The notes: generated by a model from the letters alone, not told the origin. A DNA stretch of 64,000 nt from Branchinecta lynchi (GCA_023053575.1 JAKZAP010000013.1:20059689-20123688); one strand, 5' to 3'; shown: positions 11,927-22,690, counted from the first letter of the stretch. Numbers and translations are program-made.

Positions 11927-12838
11927 ATGGCACTTGCCTTCCGGCCAAGTGCCATATACCGATCACTTTTCCGTCGGTCGGTCGGTTAGTCCGGTGTTTG
12001 CGAGTTAGGGTACTTCCAGATTCGCTAGGACGATGAAACTTGACAGGCGTATTAGGGACCCGACCAAGCTAAGTTGGAAAGAGTCACTTGCCCGATCCGA
12101 CCATCGTGGGGGGAGGGAGGGGAGCCGGAATTCAGAATTTAGTGGCATGCATAACTTTCGAACGGGTGATCGGATCTTAATTTGATATTTGGAAAGACGT
12201 CATGTCTCAGATGTCCATTTCAAATCCGGACCAAATCCGATGAATGTGTGGGGGGGGGGGGCGGAAATCATGTGACACGCTTAGACTGGAGGGATCGGTA
12301 TAAAACTTGGTGGGAGGAACAAGCACAAGCCCTAGGTACATCATTGACAGAACCGGGCGAGATTCTTGTATTGTGGGGGGAGTTGGATGGGGGGCCAGAA
12401 TTCGGGTGATACGGAGTTAAGTTACTTCCAGGTGGGTTAGGACAGTGAAACTTGGCAGCCAAATTAGGGACCCGACCAGGTTAACCTAGAAATAGTCAAC
12501 TTCCCGATTAGACCATCGTGGGGCAGTGGAGGGAGGGGGAATCCGGAATCTTGAGGGATCTATAACTTCCGAACGGGTGATCGGATCATAATGAAACTTG
12601 ATATGTAGAAAGGTCAGATGTCTCAGATTTTCCGTTTCAGGTCCGGATCGGATCCGATGAAGGTAGGGGGGGGGGTCGAGGGGGAACCAGAAACCTTGTG
12701 ACAAGCTTGGAGTGGAGAGGAACAAGCACAAGCCCCATGTACATCAGTGACAGGTGACCCTACATTCACATCCCAGTACGAGAACTTGAATACATGCTAA
12801 CAAGCTTGCAAGTGGCATATGAGCTTATAGCTCGTGTT
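11927..12838 (+). mobile_element. Family A element, copy A5, complete
   Basis: Hairpin at 11927-11936 / 11946-11955, GTCGG microsatellite, modules closely matching A4, and a closing AAGTGGCAT (12810-12818) plus GAGCTTATAGCTCGTGTTT. It lies in direct orientation about 130 bases after A4 and resembles it more than the other copies, suggesting a recent shared source. Confidence 0.8.
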
Positions 12839-13236
12839 TATTTATTAGATACAAGTAGTATTAATAAATTGCAGCACAAGTCCTTAGTACTTTCTTTTGC
12901 TGCAATAGGACATTAGTAATATTATTTTATTTCTTTTCAATGTTTTGGTTAAAAATAGAAACCTACCTACCTACCTACCTAAATGTCAGCCATTAATACA
13001 TGAAAAGAACAGTAATAAACAAGCAGAGACATTTGGTCCTCAAAGCCTAGGAGAAAGCTGCTTCAGAGGTGGTGATGGAAGGAAGAAAAATGAAAGAGTT
13101 TGCAACGTTTTGTAGCTCAACCCAATCGCATGTGAACCCTGCTGCGATTTTATAGCTGCTACAAAACTACAAGGAAATAAAGTTTCGCGGCCGATTCTTC
13201 TGTGTGAACGCACAGATATGCAGCAAGCAACATAGA

Positions 13237-13866
13237 GAGCGTGTCCCACCCTACTTCGAAGTCATGAATGCGGGCTTCTTGGTTTCAAGGCTGAAACATT
13301 TTTTCTATCTTCTCAAAATATCGTGCAGCGGGCCAGTGGGGCCAATCCCGCCATAGAGATTGTAGTTCACTCTTAGTACGCTCCCGAGCGTGGTAAACAA
13401 GTAGTTACTATTAGCTGGGACCCATAAATATCCTGTAATGACTCGCCATTCAGGGGGCTTGTCAATATGAGATTTCTGATACGCCCTTGGCTGAGCGTCA
13501 GATAGTTCGAGAAATACCCACGGGGATAAAATACCACGACTATCCAGATAGACAAATTTTTGTGCAGCTGTTGTGCTGAACTAAGAATATTTCTCTGTAA
13601 TGGAACAGTATCCTGGATCTTTTATCCTAGCTTAGGTACCTGGTGGCATGCTGGCAGTTTTGTCTATCTGAGCAAGAACGCCGATTCGACCCAAGCGGAA
13701 TTTTTGGAAACTAGGTGAGGCTCGGGCAACATAGCAACATTGAAGCATAGGAAATGACAAGCCCCCTGAATGGCGAGTCATTACAGGAAATTTACGGGCC
13801 CTGCTATTGGTTAGTGTTCCGAGAATTTCGAACTAGTTACTATTTTTAGAAGGTTTGAACACGCTC
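13237..13866. mobile_element. Harbinger-like element D1 (3-bp TSD AGA)
   Basis: Terminal inverted repeats GAGCGTGTCCCACCCT at the left and AGGTTTGAACACGCTC at the right, flanked by AGA on both sides. The same ends with 3-bp duplications occur at 52720-53398 and 39511-39736. Interior shares the phrases CTCCCGAGC and TAGTTACTA. It holds a second inverted-repeat element at 13417-13801. No transposase frame is visible. Confidence 0.72.
13417..13801. mobile_element. Inverted-repeat element nested in D1
   Basis: The left arm (13417-13467) and right arm (13754-13801) are near-perfect inverted copies around the phrase TGTAATGACTCGCCATTCAG and GGGGGCTTGTCA. Outer ends are GGGACCCATAAAT / ATTTACGGGCCC. 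The 285-base interior is non-coding. It is a non-autonomous foldback-type element inserted in, or acquired by, element D1. Confidence 0.7.
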
Positions 13867-14004
13867 AGAAATGAAGAGGGATTCGTGTGATACTGCGATT
13901 TCTTCCATTGCACGCGCACGTGGCGCTTTAAAGGCTATATTACGAAGAGCCTTAAAATACGCTGTGTTTGCTCAAAAACAGCTCCTGTCTGAATGAAACG
14001 GAAG

Positions 14005-14050
14005 TGGCACACGTTGAAATAAACGGTCCTTCTTGGCAGAGGTCCTCGTC
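14005..14050 (-). repeat. Fragment of the dispersed CTGACGAG module
   Basis: Reverse-strand copy of the core seen at 24680-24831: GGTCCTTCTTGGCAGAGGTC followed by CTCGTCAGGC. Only about 45 bases are recognisable. Confidence 0.5.
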
Positions 14051-14164
14051 AGGCTCTGGCTAGAAATACGAGCATGCCTTCGTAAATAGACAGCGCGAAT
14101 GAGGGCGCACCAGTGTACCACCCACTGGATTGACGCATGTGCTTATTTCGAGTAGTGTTTGAAG

Positions 14165-15800
14165 AAACAAGAGCTGGAAGCTCATATGGCACTTGCAAGA
14201 CTTGGTAAATAAGAATGACGATGTACCCTTGGAAATCGCGAGATTGTATCGTTTGGTAATTTTTTTTCTTTATGTAATCATCATAATCAAAACCCTGAGA
14301 CAAAAATGATCATGGGCTCAAGGGGATCATGAAAATTTAGGTTTTGCTTAACAGTATTTCTTATACTTTGCGGTTAAGATGAGTACTCTAAGGGATGGTC
14401 GGGTCTGGGAAGTGACAATTTCTAAGCCAATCTTGTCAAGTCTCTAAAGTTCAAGCCAAGTTTCATCATCCTAGCATATCTGGAAGTAGCCTGCCTTAGA
14501 CTGCGATCACCGGACCCCCTTCCAACTCCCCCAGAGTGACCGAATTCGGTCCGGTTCTACCACTGATATATCTAGGGCTTACGCTTGTTCTTCCCACCAA
14601 GTCTATCCCAATCGTTATATTCCAAGCGTATAACAAAATCCCCCCCCCCCGACTCCCCCACATTTATCGGATCCTCTCCGCACTTTAAATGGGACATTTG
14701 AGATACGAGGCCTTTCCAAATATCAAGTTTCATTAAGATCCGATTCCCCGTTCAAAAGTTGTAAATACGTCAGTATTCTAGATTCCCCCTCCCACACTCT
14801 CCCCACGGTAGTCGGATCGGGGAAAGTGACTATTTCCAAATATGCCTGCCAAGTTCCATCGTCCTATCACATGTGTAAGCATCTCAATCGAGATCACCGG
14901 AATTCCAGAGCCCTCCCTCCAACTCCCCCTACAGTGCTCGGATCCGGTCCGGTCTTGTCAACTATGTATCTAGGGCTTGTGCTTGCTCTTCTCACCAAGT
15001 TTCATCCCGATCCGTAAACTCAGAACATGTCACACGATTTCCGGTTAGCCCCTCCAACTCCCCCCAGTGTCACCGGATCCATTCCGGACTTGAACTGTGA
15101 CACCTGAGACACGAGGTCTTTCCAAATATCTAGTTTACATCGAGATCCGATTCCCCGTTCAAAAGCTATAAATACGTCAATATTCCGGATTCACCCTCCC
15201 TCCACTCCCCCACGGTGTCGGATCGGAGAAGTGACTGTTTCCAAGTTAATTTGGTCGGATCCCTAGTATGCCTGCCAAGTTTCACCGTCCTAGCACATAT
15301 GTAAGCATAGTCGGGATCGCCGGAATTCCTGAACCCTCCTTCCAACTCCCCGTCAGTGCTCGGATCCAGTCCGGTCTTGTCAACTATGTATTGTGCTTGT
15401 TCTTCCCACCAAGTTTAATCCCGATTCATCCACTCTGAATATGACACACGATTTCCGGTCCCAACGTCCAACTCCCCCCAATAGTCACTGGATCCATTCC
15501 GGACTTGAAAGTGTGACATCTGAGGCAGCAGGTCTGTCCAGATATCAAGTTTCATTAAGATCCGATACCCCGTTCAGAAGTTCAAGAGTCAATATTCCGG
15601 ATTCCCCCTCCCTGCACTCCCCCCATGGTGATTGAATCGGGGAAGTGACTATTTCCAAGTTAGTTTGGTAGGGTCCCTAATATGCCTGCCAAGTTTCATT
15701 GTCCTAGCACGTCTGGAAGTGCCCTAACTCGAGATAAGTGGCCTGACAGACCGAAAAGTGATCGGTATATGGCACTTGAGCTGAGCTGCAAGTGCCATAA
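14165..15800 (-). mobile_element. Family A element, copy A6, complete, inverted
   Basis: Minus-strand copy. Its 3' end is at the left (AACAAGAGCTGGAAGCTCAT then ATGGCACTTGC). Its 5' hairpin is at the right (15769-15778 and 15789-15798). The G-rich boxes appear here as C-rich boxes and CCAAGTTTCAT replaces ATGAAACTTGG. Modules at about 14700, 15120 and 15545 contain the reverse of ATGAAACTTGATATTTGG, again about 420 bases apart. Confidence 0.8.
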
Positions 15801-16482
15801 AAACCTGAGTCATCTGGAGATTTGTCGATTCTAACTAGAGTTTCATGAAACGCGAACTTCCACTTGTAGGTAAAAAGCTTAAGTATCGTTTCAAGCAGAT
15901 TCAGAGGAGAGTATTCGCCATGAGAACATCTGCTCCCTGAATCCCCCTTTCCCCAAAAAACTTATCCTTCGCATTGTTCCCAGTGGACTGTTTCCCCTCC
16001 ATTCCTTGTGAGATTACTTGAGTTAAAGTGACCTGCGAGAACCGCGTACTGAAGTTTGGCAAATGCAAATGTGCAGAGAAGTAGCCGAACTTCCAACTCA
16101 GATGGGAAGGGGGGCTGGAGCAAGTTCGCGAAAGCATTAGTATTAGCGATACGTGCGTCTTCTGTATGCAGGAACTTATTCGACGGACCTAACGACTGTT
16201 ATTTAGTAGGCTAACAACAGATCGCCGACCGTGTGCGATGCGTTCAAACCCCCGCGCAGTTGAAAGCTTATTCCTCTTCTAGCTTTAAGCTATTTGGAAA
16301 ATAAAATTGATTGATTGAAAAGCTCAGCGTTTTATTAGGGGTTGGTGTAAGGGTGAAAGAACTGTTGTTAGTTTTCGAACTTCATACCGAAGCATGAGAG
16401 GCTTTAACGAAGTTTTTTTGTCGATTGAAGAGGCCTTGAAAGAAGCTGTTTTGATTGAGAAGCTGGTACCCTATCCCGAAAC
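15801..16482. other. Unassigned, with a TTGA-tailed retroposon end at about 16318
   Basis: A short + strand tail GGAAAATAAAATTGATTGAT near 16300-16318 looks like the 3' terminus of a LINE or SINE; its upstream body is not recognisable. Nothing else was identified. Confidence 0.4.
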
Positions 16483-17110
16483 GTAAGTGGGAGGATGCCT
16501 ATGTCTTTGTAAAAGTTGTCCATCCGTCCGTCCGTCTGTCTGTCTGTCCGTCTGTCAGCACGGTAACTCTCAAAGCGAATGAGATATTTTGATGAAACTT
16601 GGTTTGACGACTCTTTCAATCAAGGGAAAGGCCGAGTTCTCAGATGAGCTGTGTAGCTAAACATTTAGGGGTGGGGGAGGGGGTTCTTTTTTTTTTTTTT
16701 TTTACAGATAATAAGCTAGTCGATTTAGGGGTAATAAGGCATGCTGAACACGAATATGAAAACCATTTTCCGTTCGGACAAGTAAGTTACGCGGAATCCG
16801 GCCGAAACCCGAAAATTTGGTAAAAGCAAAACATTTATCTGAAGTTGATTAGATAGAAAGAGATCGGTATATTTAGAAACTATCTTAGCATAATTAAATT
16901 CAGTTTCTTACAAATTATAAATAACAAACATATAAATAACAAACACACACTAAGATTCAGCATTGAACATCGAAGTAAAACAAGACCTAAGGTTTCGACG
17001 GGATCCCAAAAATCCAATATTTGATCCAGACAATTGGGTCTTGTCTTCGCCAGATTCAGTCTTCACCACGCTAATCATCTAAGACAACTAACTTCAGATA
17101 TACCTCTATA
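16483..17110. mobile_element. Family B, copy B2, rearranged head-to-head
   Basis: From 16483 the B 5' end runs on the + strand: ATCCCGAAACGTAAGTGG, a GTCC/GTCT tract, GATGAAACTTGG, GGGGTGGGGGAGGGG and one array unit up to about 16862. From about 16980 to 17060 the B 3' end appears on the opposite strand (GGTTTCGACGGGATCCC, then TTGGGTCTTGTCTTCGCC). The two ends of one family therefore point at each other, with about 120 AT-rich bases between. Confidence 0.7.
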
Positions 17111-17215
17111 AGCCATATCTATTTTGATGATACTGACCGAAACTTCTTGCTGAGACTCATGTGTTCAGCGCCATGGAACTCACGGAAGGAATACTTACCT
17201 TAATTTCCTCTAGAG

Positions 17216-18013
17216 CAGTGGTTCCCAACCTTTTCCGTACCGCGCACCCCTAATCCAGGTTCGAAAAGATTGCGTACCCCTTTTTCAGAACGTGAAAAAG
17301 ACGATAGTTATTGTCATAAATGGTAAGGCATAAATGTGTAAAAATAGATACAAAACCAATGAGGCAATCACTAGAGGCTGAAATGGAGCAAAAATGTTGT
17401 TAAATGTCGGCCCGACGTCGTTAGCGGCATATTTTTACAGTCAGCCAGTTTCTGTGTTTGGTTTTGATGTTCTCCGTGCTTTCATCAACCTGCATCGCAA
17501 ACTTTTTTGTTAGCTTAATTCGCAACCTGAATGACAATATCACTTGCATATGTCTTCGATTCTTCTTGAAACATTAGTGTTTGACAGAGGAACTGATTTT
17601 ACCGCAGTAGGCTAGTTGTTTTTGAATCAACATTATTTCATTGACTTCCACTAGGATTATAATTAGAGTCGTCACGCACGCGTTTACAACACCCATACCC
17701 CCAAAAAGGTCGGCTAGACGGTTAAAAAGAAAAGAGTTGGCGCGAATTGTCGCGATTTTTCGTAAAAACAGTTACTAAAAAAAAACAAAAAAACAGTCAG
17801 TACAAATGACCTGTCGGTCAGTAAAAATACTTCGCCTCTAAAGATAAATTTTGGCTGGTGACGCCTCTGCTGGTAAGATTGGGCTTTCGGCAATCAAAAA
17901 TGAGTGAAGCCAGATTTTGAAGCTACAGAAATCAATCTTGGTTCCTTCGCATACCCCTTGCAACGGTCTAGCCTACCCGTTGGGGTACGCGTACCACCTG
18001 TTGGGAACCACTG
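17216..18013. mobile_element. hAT-like non-autonomous element, 8-bp TSD
   Basis: Starts CAGTGGTTCCCAACC and ends GTTGGGAACCACTG, a perfect 14-base inverted repeat, with CTCTAGAG on both sides (17208-17215 and 18014-18021). Beyond the perfect part the ends share CGTACC and GGGGTACGC blocks. An 8-bp duplication and CAG..CTG ends define hAT superfamily insertions. No transposase frame. Near 17855-17875 it holds GGCTGGTGACGCCTCTG, the reverse of the 20920 MITE end. Confidence 0.85.
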
Positions 18014-18406
18014 CTCTAGAGTTACCGTGCTAACAGACAGGCAGGCGGACAGATGTAATTTCTGTGGGTAAGAATTTATTTTTGTTCGTTTTGATTGTTA
18101 GAGAAAAGGTGTCACCCAGATGAAAAAAGGGTCAAAAGCATCAAAAGTGTCACACGTGGCAACCCTTGTCCAGAAGTCTACTGTAGGTTGTTCGTCGTAA
18201 ATTTGATTCTGCCCTTAATTCTAAATGGTAGGCCGGAAAGTGCGAACACACGATCAGGATCGGTTGCTCCCTAACAGGAATTCCTGCCCGGATTTTCGGC
18301 AGCATCATATGGAAAAGTGAAGAAAGCCCGGCCAGAAACTCCTTATCGTATTATCACACTGTTGATTGAGAAGTTAGCTTTACCTGACCGCTTTCGTTAT
18401 TTTCAG

Positions 18407-18554
18407 CACTTGCTAGAGAGTTCATTGAATCTCCCGAAGATCAAGCGGCCCAAGTGGGGGATACCGTTCGTTTCGGCTGCCAGGTCGAGTCCTGGCCTCC
18501 TGCGTCATTCACCTGGGAAAAGGATGGAAAGCCTCTTACCTTGGCTCCAGAAAG
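18407..18554 (+). CDS. Exon 1 of visible set: first half of Ig domain A
   Basis: Acceptor TTTTCAG, donor GTAAGT. The first two bases complete a split codon from an unseen upstream exon, and the exon ends in phase 2 (AG|A = Arg). It encodes the front half of an I-set Ig domain: LAREFIESPEDQ, then VGDTVRFGCQV with the first disulphide cysteine, then the core tryptophan in FTWEKDGKPL. The Ig domain is completed by the next two exons. Because the upstream codon is open, at least one more coding exon must lie 5' of this one, and none was recognised in the preceding 18 kb of repeats. Confidence 0.88.
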
Positions 18555-18634
18555 GTAAGTCTTCTTTTAGGTCATGCTTACATTTTTGATTGCGGTTTCT
18601 CTTTGAAGATGATCTTAAGCGGCTTATTCCCTTA

Positions 18635-18760
18635 AAGTTTAACAAAATAGGACCGAGATATCACATTTTAGTTAAGTTTGACTTATTTACGTTAAATACC
18701 GATACAAATGCGCTACTTCGTTTGTCTGCCATCTGCACATAGTCAATCGAATGAACTTAT
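18635..18760 (+). repeat. Family H repeat, copy 1
   Basis: TTAAAGTTTAACAAAATAGG, ACCGAGATATCACA and AAATGCGCTACTTCGTTT are shared, with divergence, with copies at about 20100-20310, 24200-24602 and 31348-31805. No ends or coding recognised; class unknown. Confidence 0.5.
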
Positions 18761-18771
18761 TCTATATTCAA

Positions 18772-18895
18772 ACAATGTTTATAACGGATACGTCAGCTAC
18801 GATTCTTCATCAGCGATATTTTGGCCCTTCTTGGCGAGGATCCTCGTCAGACTGTCAATCTTCTGGGTCAACGTCGGGGAAGGAAACAAACCTGT
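18772..18895 (-). repeat. Dispersed CTGACGAG module, minus-strand copy
   Basis: Near-complete copy on the minus strand, from the ATTCAAACAATGTTTATAAC end to GGAAGGAAACAAACCTGTAA. Its core reads, on the minus strand, CTGACGAGGATCCTCGCCAA then GAAGGGCCAAAATATCGC, so the GAAA of the core is changed to AAAA here. Confidence 0.7.
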
Positions 18896-18989
18896 AAAAA
18901 TAACTGAAACTTCTACCGACTATAAATATCTTATTAGTGTAAATTACTTTCAAATACCACTGTAAGTTTAAGACTAAAAAGACCTGCTT

Positions 18990-19750
18990 ACTTTTATAAA
19001 GACTATGCCTTCAGCTACATAGCCTACGCGAACGACTTGCTCTTAGTAAGCCGTTGCCGATCCACACTCACACAAAATGTAAGTAAGCTGTCGTCGGAAC
19101 TTCTCAAAATTGGCCTTGAAGTTAACCTGTCAAAATGTGAGTACCTGCATTTCAACCGTTCGTAAAAGGGTTCGAATGCATCCAAAGCTCCTATATCTCT
19201 TAGATCGTTCATCGTCAAATCAGCAGACTCTCTACGGTGGCTCGGCATAACAGTCAAATCTTCATTGTCAAATTTTTTATCTTCGGATGTTCAAGAAGTT
19301 TATAAATCAATCCGTAGCGCCTATGGGCGCATCGTCCCCAACCGGGGCGCTATAATCGTAAAGCTTTGGGAATTTGTACAACACCTTCTGCGCTCCTTCT
19401 ATACTATTTCGTTCTGGCGTCACTCATGTTCGGCGAAAGAAGGAGATTAAAAAGATGAGATCATGTTATTTTAAATATGCGAAGCACAAATTATTTCATA
19501 ACCATACATTGACGGAGAAATTCAAAATTCAAGATGCAAGTGTTACCCTTTTGAATGTTTCCTCGTCGCTTTCAAAAATCATGGACAACAGGGCCCAACC
19601 AGCGCACGACGTCGTCCACTGCTTCCTGACCGAAAATTTAAAATTAAGTGTCTTTTTCTGTGTGTTTATGGGTTATGTTTTTTTTTTATTTTCTTCATTT
19701 ACTCCGCCTTTTCAAAATGGCGGGTCAAAAATAAATTACTTATATAGTTG
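18990..19750 (+). pseudogene. Non-LTR retrotransposon 3' fragment (reverse transcriptase end)
   Basis: From about 19005 a frame reads YAND (19025-19036) then LLLVSRCRSTLTQNVSKLSS and LLKIGLEVNLSKCEYLHFN, the catalytic motif C and following region of a LINE reverse transcriptase. The second catalytic aspartate is kept and the first is Asn. A stop and frameshifts follow; C-terminal pieces continue to about 19650 (KYAKHKLFHNHTLTEKFKI, DVVHCFLTEN). The 3' end is TACTCCGCCTTTTCAAAATG and GCGGGTCAAAAATAAATTAC. That tail recurs alone at 37430, 51150 and 63640. The fragment is 5'-truncated and dead. Confidence 0.75.
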
Positions 19751-20099
19751 CTAGTCCTGAGATTTAATTTTTGACACGGCCGCTGTTTTTGCTGCACGAT
19801 TGGGGCGATGACAGGAAAGTTTTTTTTTTTTTTGTTAACTTATTCTTTCGAATTTGTGGTACCTCTATGTGTTTATTCCTCTTTGCTTGAAATATTCAGC
19901 AACTACAAAGGTAAGCCATTGCAGTAAGCCAACAGTCATACTAGAAAAATACATGACTGATCACATACCTTAGCGTACGTAACACTTGGAAATACAGGAT
20001 TTTGTTGCCGTTCAGATCATCCGCGTTTGGGTGAATCTTGGTTTGTCGTGCATTCAGTGCGCATTCTGAACGTGATTATTAGAGCCTCAGGTGACAAAA

Positions 20100-20310
20100 T
20101 ACAAATCCCTTAGATGCGTTAAAATAATTCAGTTTATTCAAATATCAGATGTAAATCATAAGCTTCCTTTTCAGTTAAACTTTAACGTTTAATCGAATAA
20201 GGCTGAGATGTTACAGTCGACAGTCACTCATTCACTTGAATAGACTAGAAGATCCGATGAAAATGCGTTACTCCGTTTCTGCGCTGTGTAATAGATTTTC
20301 ATCGAATGAA
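20100..20310 (+). repeat. Family H repeat, copy 2
   Basis: Contains AATAATTCAGTTTATTCA, TTTCAGTTAAACTTTAACG, AAGGCTGAGATGTTACA and GAAAATGCGTTACTCCGTTT, the ordered phrases of family H. Confidence 0.5.
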
Positions 20311-20362
20311 CCTTTTCTTTCGGATATTGCGTCACCTCTATAGTTTGAAATTTTAAGCAACT

Positions 20363-21245
20363 ACAGCCTCTGGCCCAAGTGCCATATATCGGTCGCAATT
20401 CCGCCTGTCGGTCGGGCGGTCTATCCCGCGATTGCGAGCTAGGACCCTTCCAGATGTGCTGGGACGATGAAACTTTGCAGGCATATAAGGGACCCGATCA
20501 AACTACCCTGAAAACATCAATATCAGTTTCTCCATCCGACCATCCTTGGGGGGGGGGGGGGGAATCCGGAAAACCAAGGAGAATTCTTCCTCAGGGGTTT
20601 TGCTTATAAGTGAACTCCTTAAAGTACAACAATAATTTTGAGCAAAATATACATTTCATGATCCCCATCAGCCCATCATCATTTTTACCTCAAGGGTTTT
20701 GCTTATAGATGAATTTCTAGTGCCCTTAAAGTGCGCATCATCACAACCAAGTGCACAAAAAAAATACTTTTTCCAAACAATACATTGTCGTGATTTCTAA
20801 GGGCCCATGATCATTCTTACTTCAAGGGTATTGTTTGGAAATGTCACAGTAAACCCACCAGGGCATGGGGTATGAATTGGCAAATTCATATGTTGATCCT
20901 CTGAACCAGGCCTTCCAAGCAGAGGCGTTACCAGCCAAAATGTTTGGGGGGGGGGGGGGGGGGCGCAAGGCATTTACCGATGGCTGGTAATTTTTACCGA
21001 ATGTTTTAAGAAAGTCGACTGATTTTCAGAAAAACCGACGGTTTTGACAAAAAACCAACTGATTTTCAGAAAACTGACTCAACTATTTTGACGAAAAATC
21101 GCGGCGCTTTGCGCCGACTCGGTCACTTTGCGCCGACTCGGTCACTTTTTACCGACTGGCCGACAACATTGAGGGGGGGGGGGCGTCCCCCCCCCGTCAT
21201 GACACCCCTGCTTCCAAGTGCCATGCGATCTTCTAGCTCTAGTTT
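20363..21245 (+). mobile_element. Family A element, copy A7, shortened and interrupted
   Basis: Keeps the second half of the hairpin (CAAGTGCCAT at 20376-20385), the GTCGG tract, one GATGAAACTTTGCAGG module and the 3' domain with CTCAAGGGTTTTGCTTATAG, ending CCAAGTGCCATGCGATCTTC. Most tandem modules are missing. A hAT-like MITE splits the 3' end at 20920-21210. Confidence 0.75.
20920..21210. mobile_element. hAT-like MITE inside A7, 8-bp TSD CTTCCAAG
   Basis: Ends CAGAGGCGTTACCAG and CATGACACCCCTG form an imperfect inverted repeat and are flanked by CTTCCAAG at 20912-20919 and 21211-21218. Inside is a G18 run, a C9 run and a direct repeat of TTTGCGCCGACTCGGTCAC. No coding frame. It is younger than the family A copy it splits. 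Confidence 0.8.
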
Positions 21246-21880
21246 CAGAAGTGACCTTACAGTCTGGAATTGAACATTTCCTGAGAATCGCTTCGTTCGT
21301 AAAATATTTTTCGATAGAAGTTTCCATATCGGTGGACGCGCAATTCGAGTTGTAGGAATGAATTACCACTGATATTCGACTAGCAGATGTTTTTTTTTAT
21401 GGATATTTCCAGGGAAAAAAAAACGGTGCTTCCAGCCAAAGACGGACACGATCTTTAGTCAACTGAAGGGATGTCTAAACTATCGGATATGGGTTTCGTA
21501 GTATTTTACCACATGGCTTTCCCTGCAAGATAACTACTACATTGTCAGTGGAGATAATGGTTCCGGAAATAATTAACTTGTAGACTGAAGAATTTCCAAG
21601 AACACGCGGTTGCGCTATCTAGAACATTAGACGGGGTATCCCCGTAAACCGCAATGTAATAGCGTGTGAATTGGATTGTGGTCGGGAAAGGTCAAAAGGA
21701 GGTGGGGACAAATGGCAGCATGTTCTGTGAGAACATTGTGTAAATGATAATAGTAATTAATTGGTACAAAAAGCTAGTTGCAATGAATCGAAACAACATA
21801 GATAAATAAACGAAAACAAGCAGATACAAAAAGAGAAAGGGAAACTGCAGATCTTGCTTGGCATTAAATACTGTGCCAGT
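21246..21880. other. Unassigned intron sequence
   Basis: No exon, element end or RNA gene recognised in this stretch. Confidence 0.35.
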
Positions 21881-22071
21881 CAAGGCCTTATCCAGGGGGG
21901 GGGGGTTAGGGGGTTGACCCCCCCCCCCGAAACACACACAAACAACCGTTTGTATAGGCTTTTCCCTCTGATCTTTGTCTTTTTTGTCCGACCCGCAGGC
22001 AAACCCCCCCCCCCCCCCGAAACAGGCGACCCCCCCCCCCCCCCGAAAATAAATTCCTGGATACGGGCCTG
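21881..22071. mobile_element. C/G-rich hAT-like MITE, 8-bp TSD GTGCCAGT
   Basis: Starts CAAGGCCTTATCCAGG and ends CCTGGATACGGGCCTG (13 of 16 positions match when inverted), flanked by GTGCCAGT at 21873-21880 and 22072-22079. The interior alternates poly-G and poly-C runs (G near 21895, C near 21920, 22005 and 22032), so the strand can fold on itself. A degraded relative is at 3222-3374. No coding capacity. Confidence 0.82.
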
Positions 22072-22379
22072 GTGCCAGTCGTTGCTGACTGATTGATTGA
22101 CGTTGGATCGTAGTTATTAGCACCAAAACTTAATAATTTCTCTTCACTAATTACCTTAAAATATTTATATGTAGATACAATTGATAACGAATATATCACA
22201 GTTCAGAATTAAAATAGTTAACGAAATATGGTACACATGACGAAAGATACCGGTCAGTAGAGTGGATATCGGGGCGAACAAGTCTGGTACAATTACGGGT
22301 TTGCAGCGCGAAGCCTTGTTTCAGGTCGAGTCTGGTTTGGTTGCTTCGTAATCCGGGAGGAGAGATATATGAAGATCAG

Positions 22380-22690
22380 AGGACTAGCATTTACGTCCAA
22401 AATCCATTGTCAGCTTGTGTCGTCTTTCAGACAGAGTGGAGAGACCAAGCCTGTCTAGACCCCGCTTCATGCGAAGTGTAGGTCGGGCCTGGCATGATCT
22501 TCACTGCTCTCTTCTGAATTCCCTTCAAGTCTGTCCCTCCTGACCATCATTAAGTCCCGATGCCACACTGCACACGAATATTTCTACGCACGGATGGATA
22601 TACGTACAATAGAATGACCGCAATAATTCTCGGTGAAAGACCAAACCTACCAAGGATAGAATATCCCTTCCAGTATATTACTAATACATA
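22380..22690 (-). pseudogene. LINE reverse-transcriptase C-terminal remnant
   Basis: On the minus strand, one frame reads TYIHPCVEIFVCSVASGLND and a shifted frame continues KGIQKRAVKIMPGPTYTSHE. Together these are the decayed end of a non-LTR reverse transcriptase ORF, where the family usually has Y-x-x-P-x-x-E-Y-x-C-x-V-W-H followed by Q-K-R-A. Frameshift and stops make it non-functional. Confidence 0.6.

Noticed and set aside
17670..17875. Second complete hAT-like MITE nested in the 17216 element
   Set aside because: One end (inverse of CAGAGGCGTYACCAGCC) is clear, but I could not find the other end or a matching 8-bp duplication.
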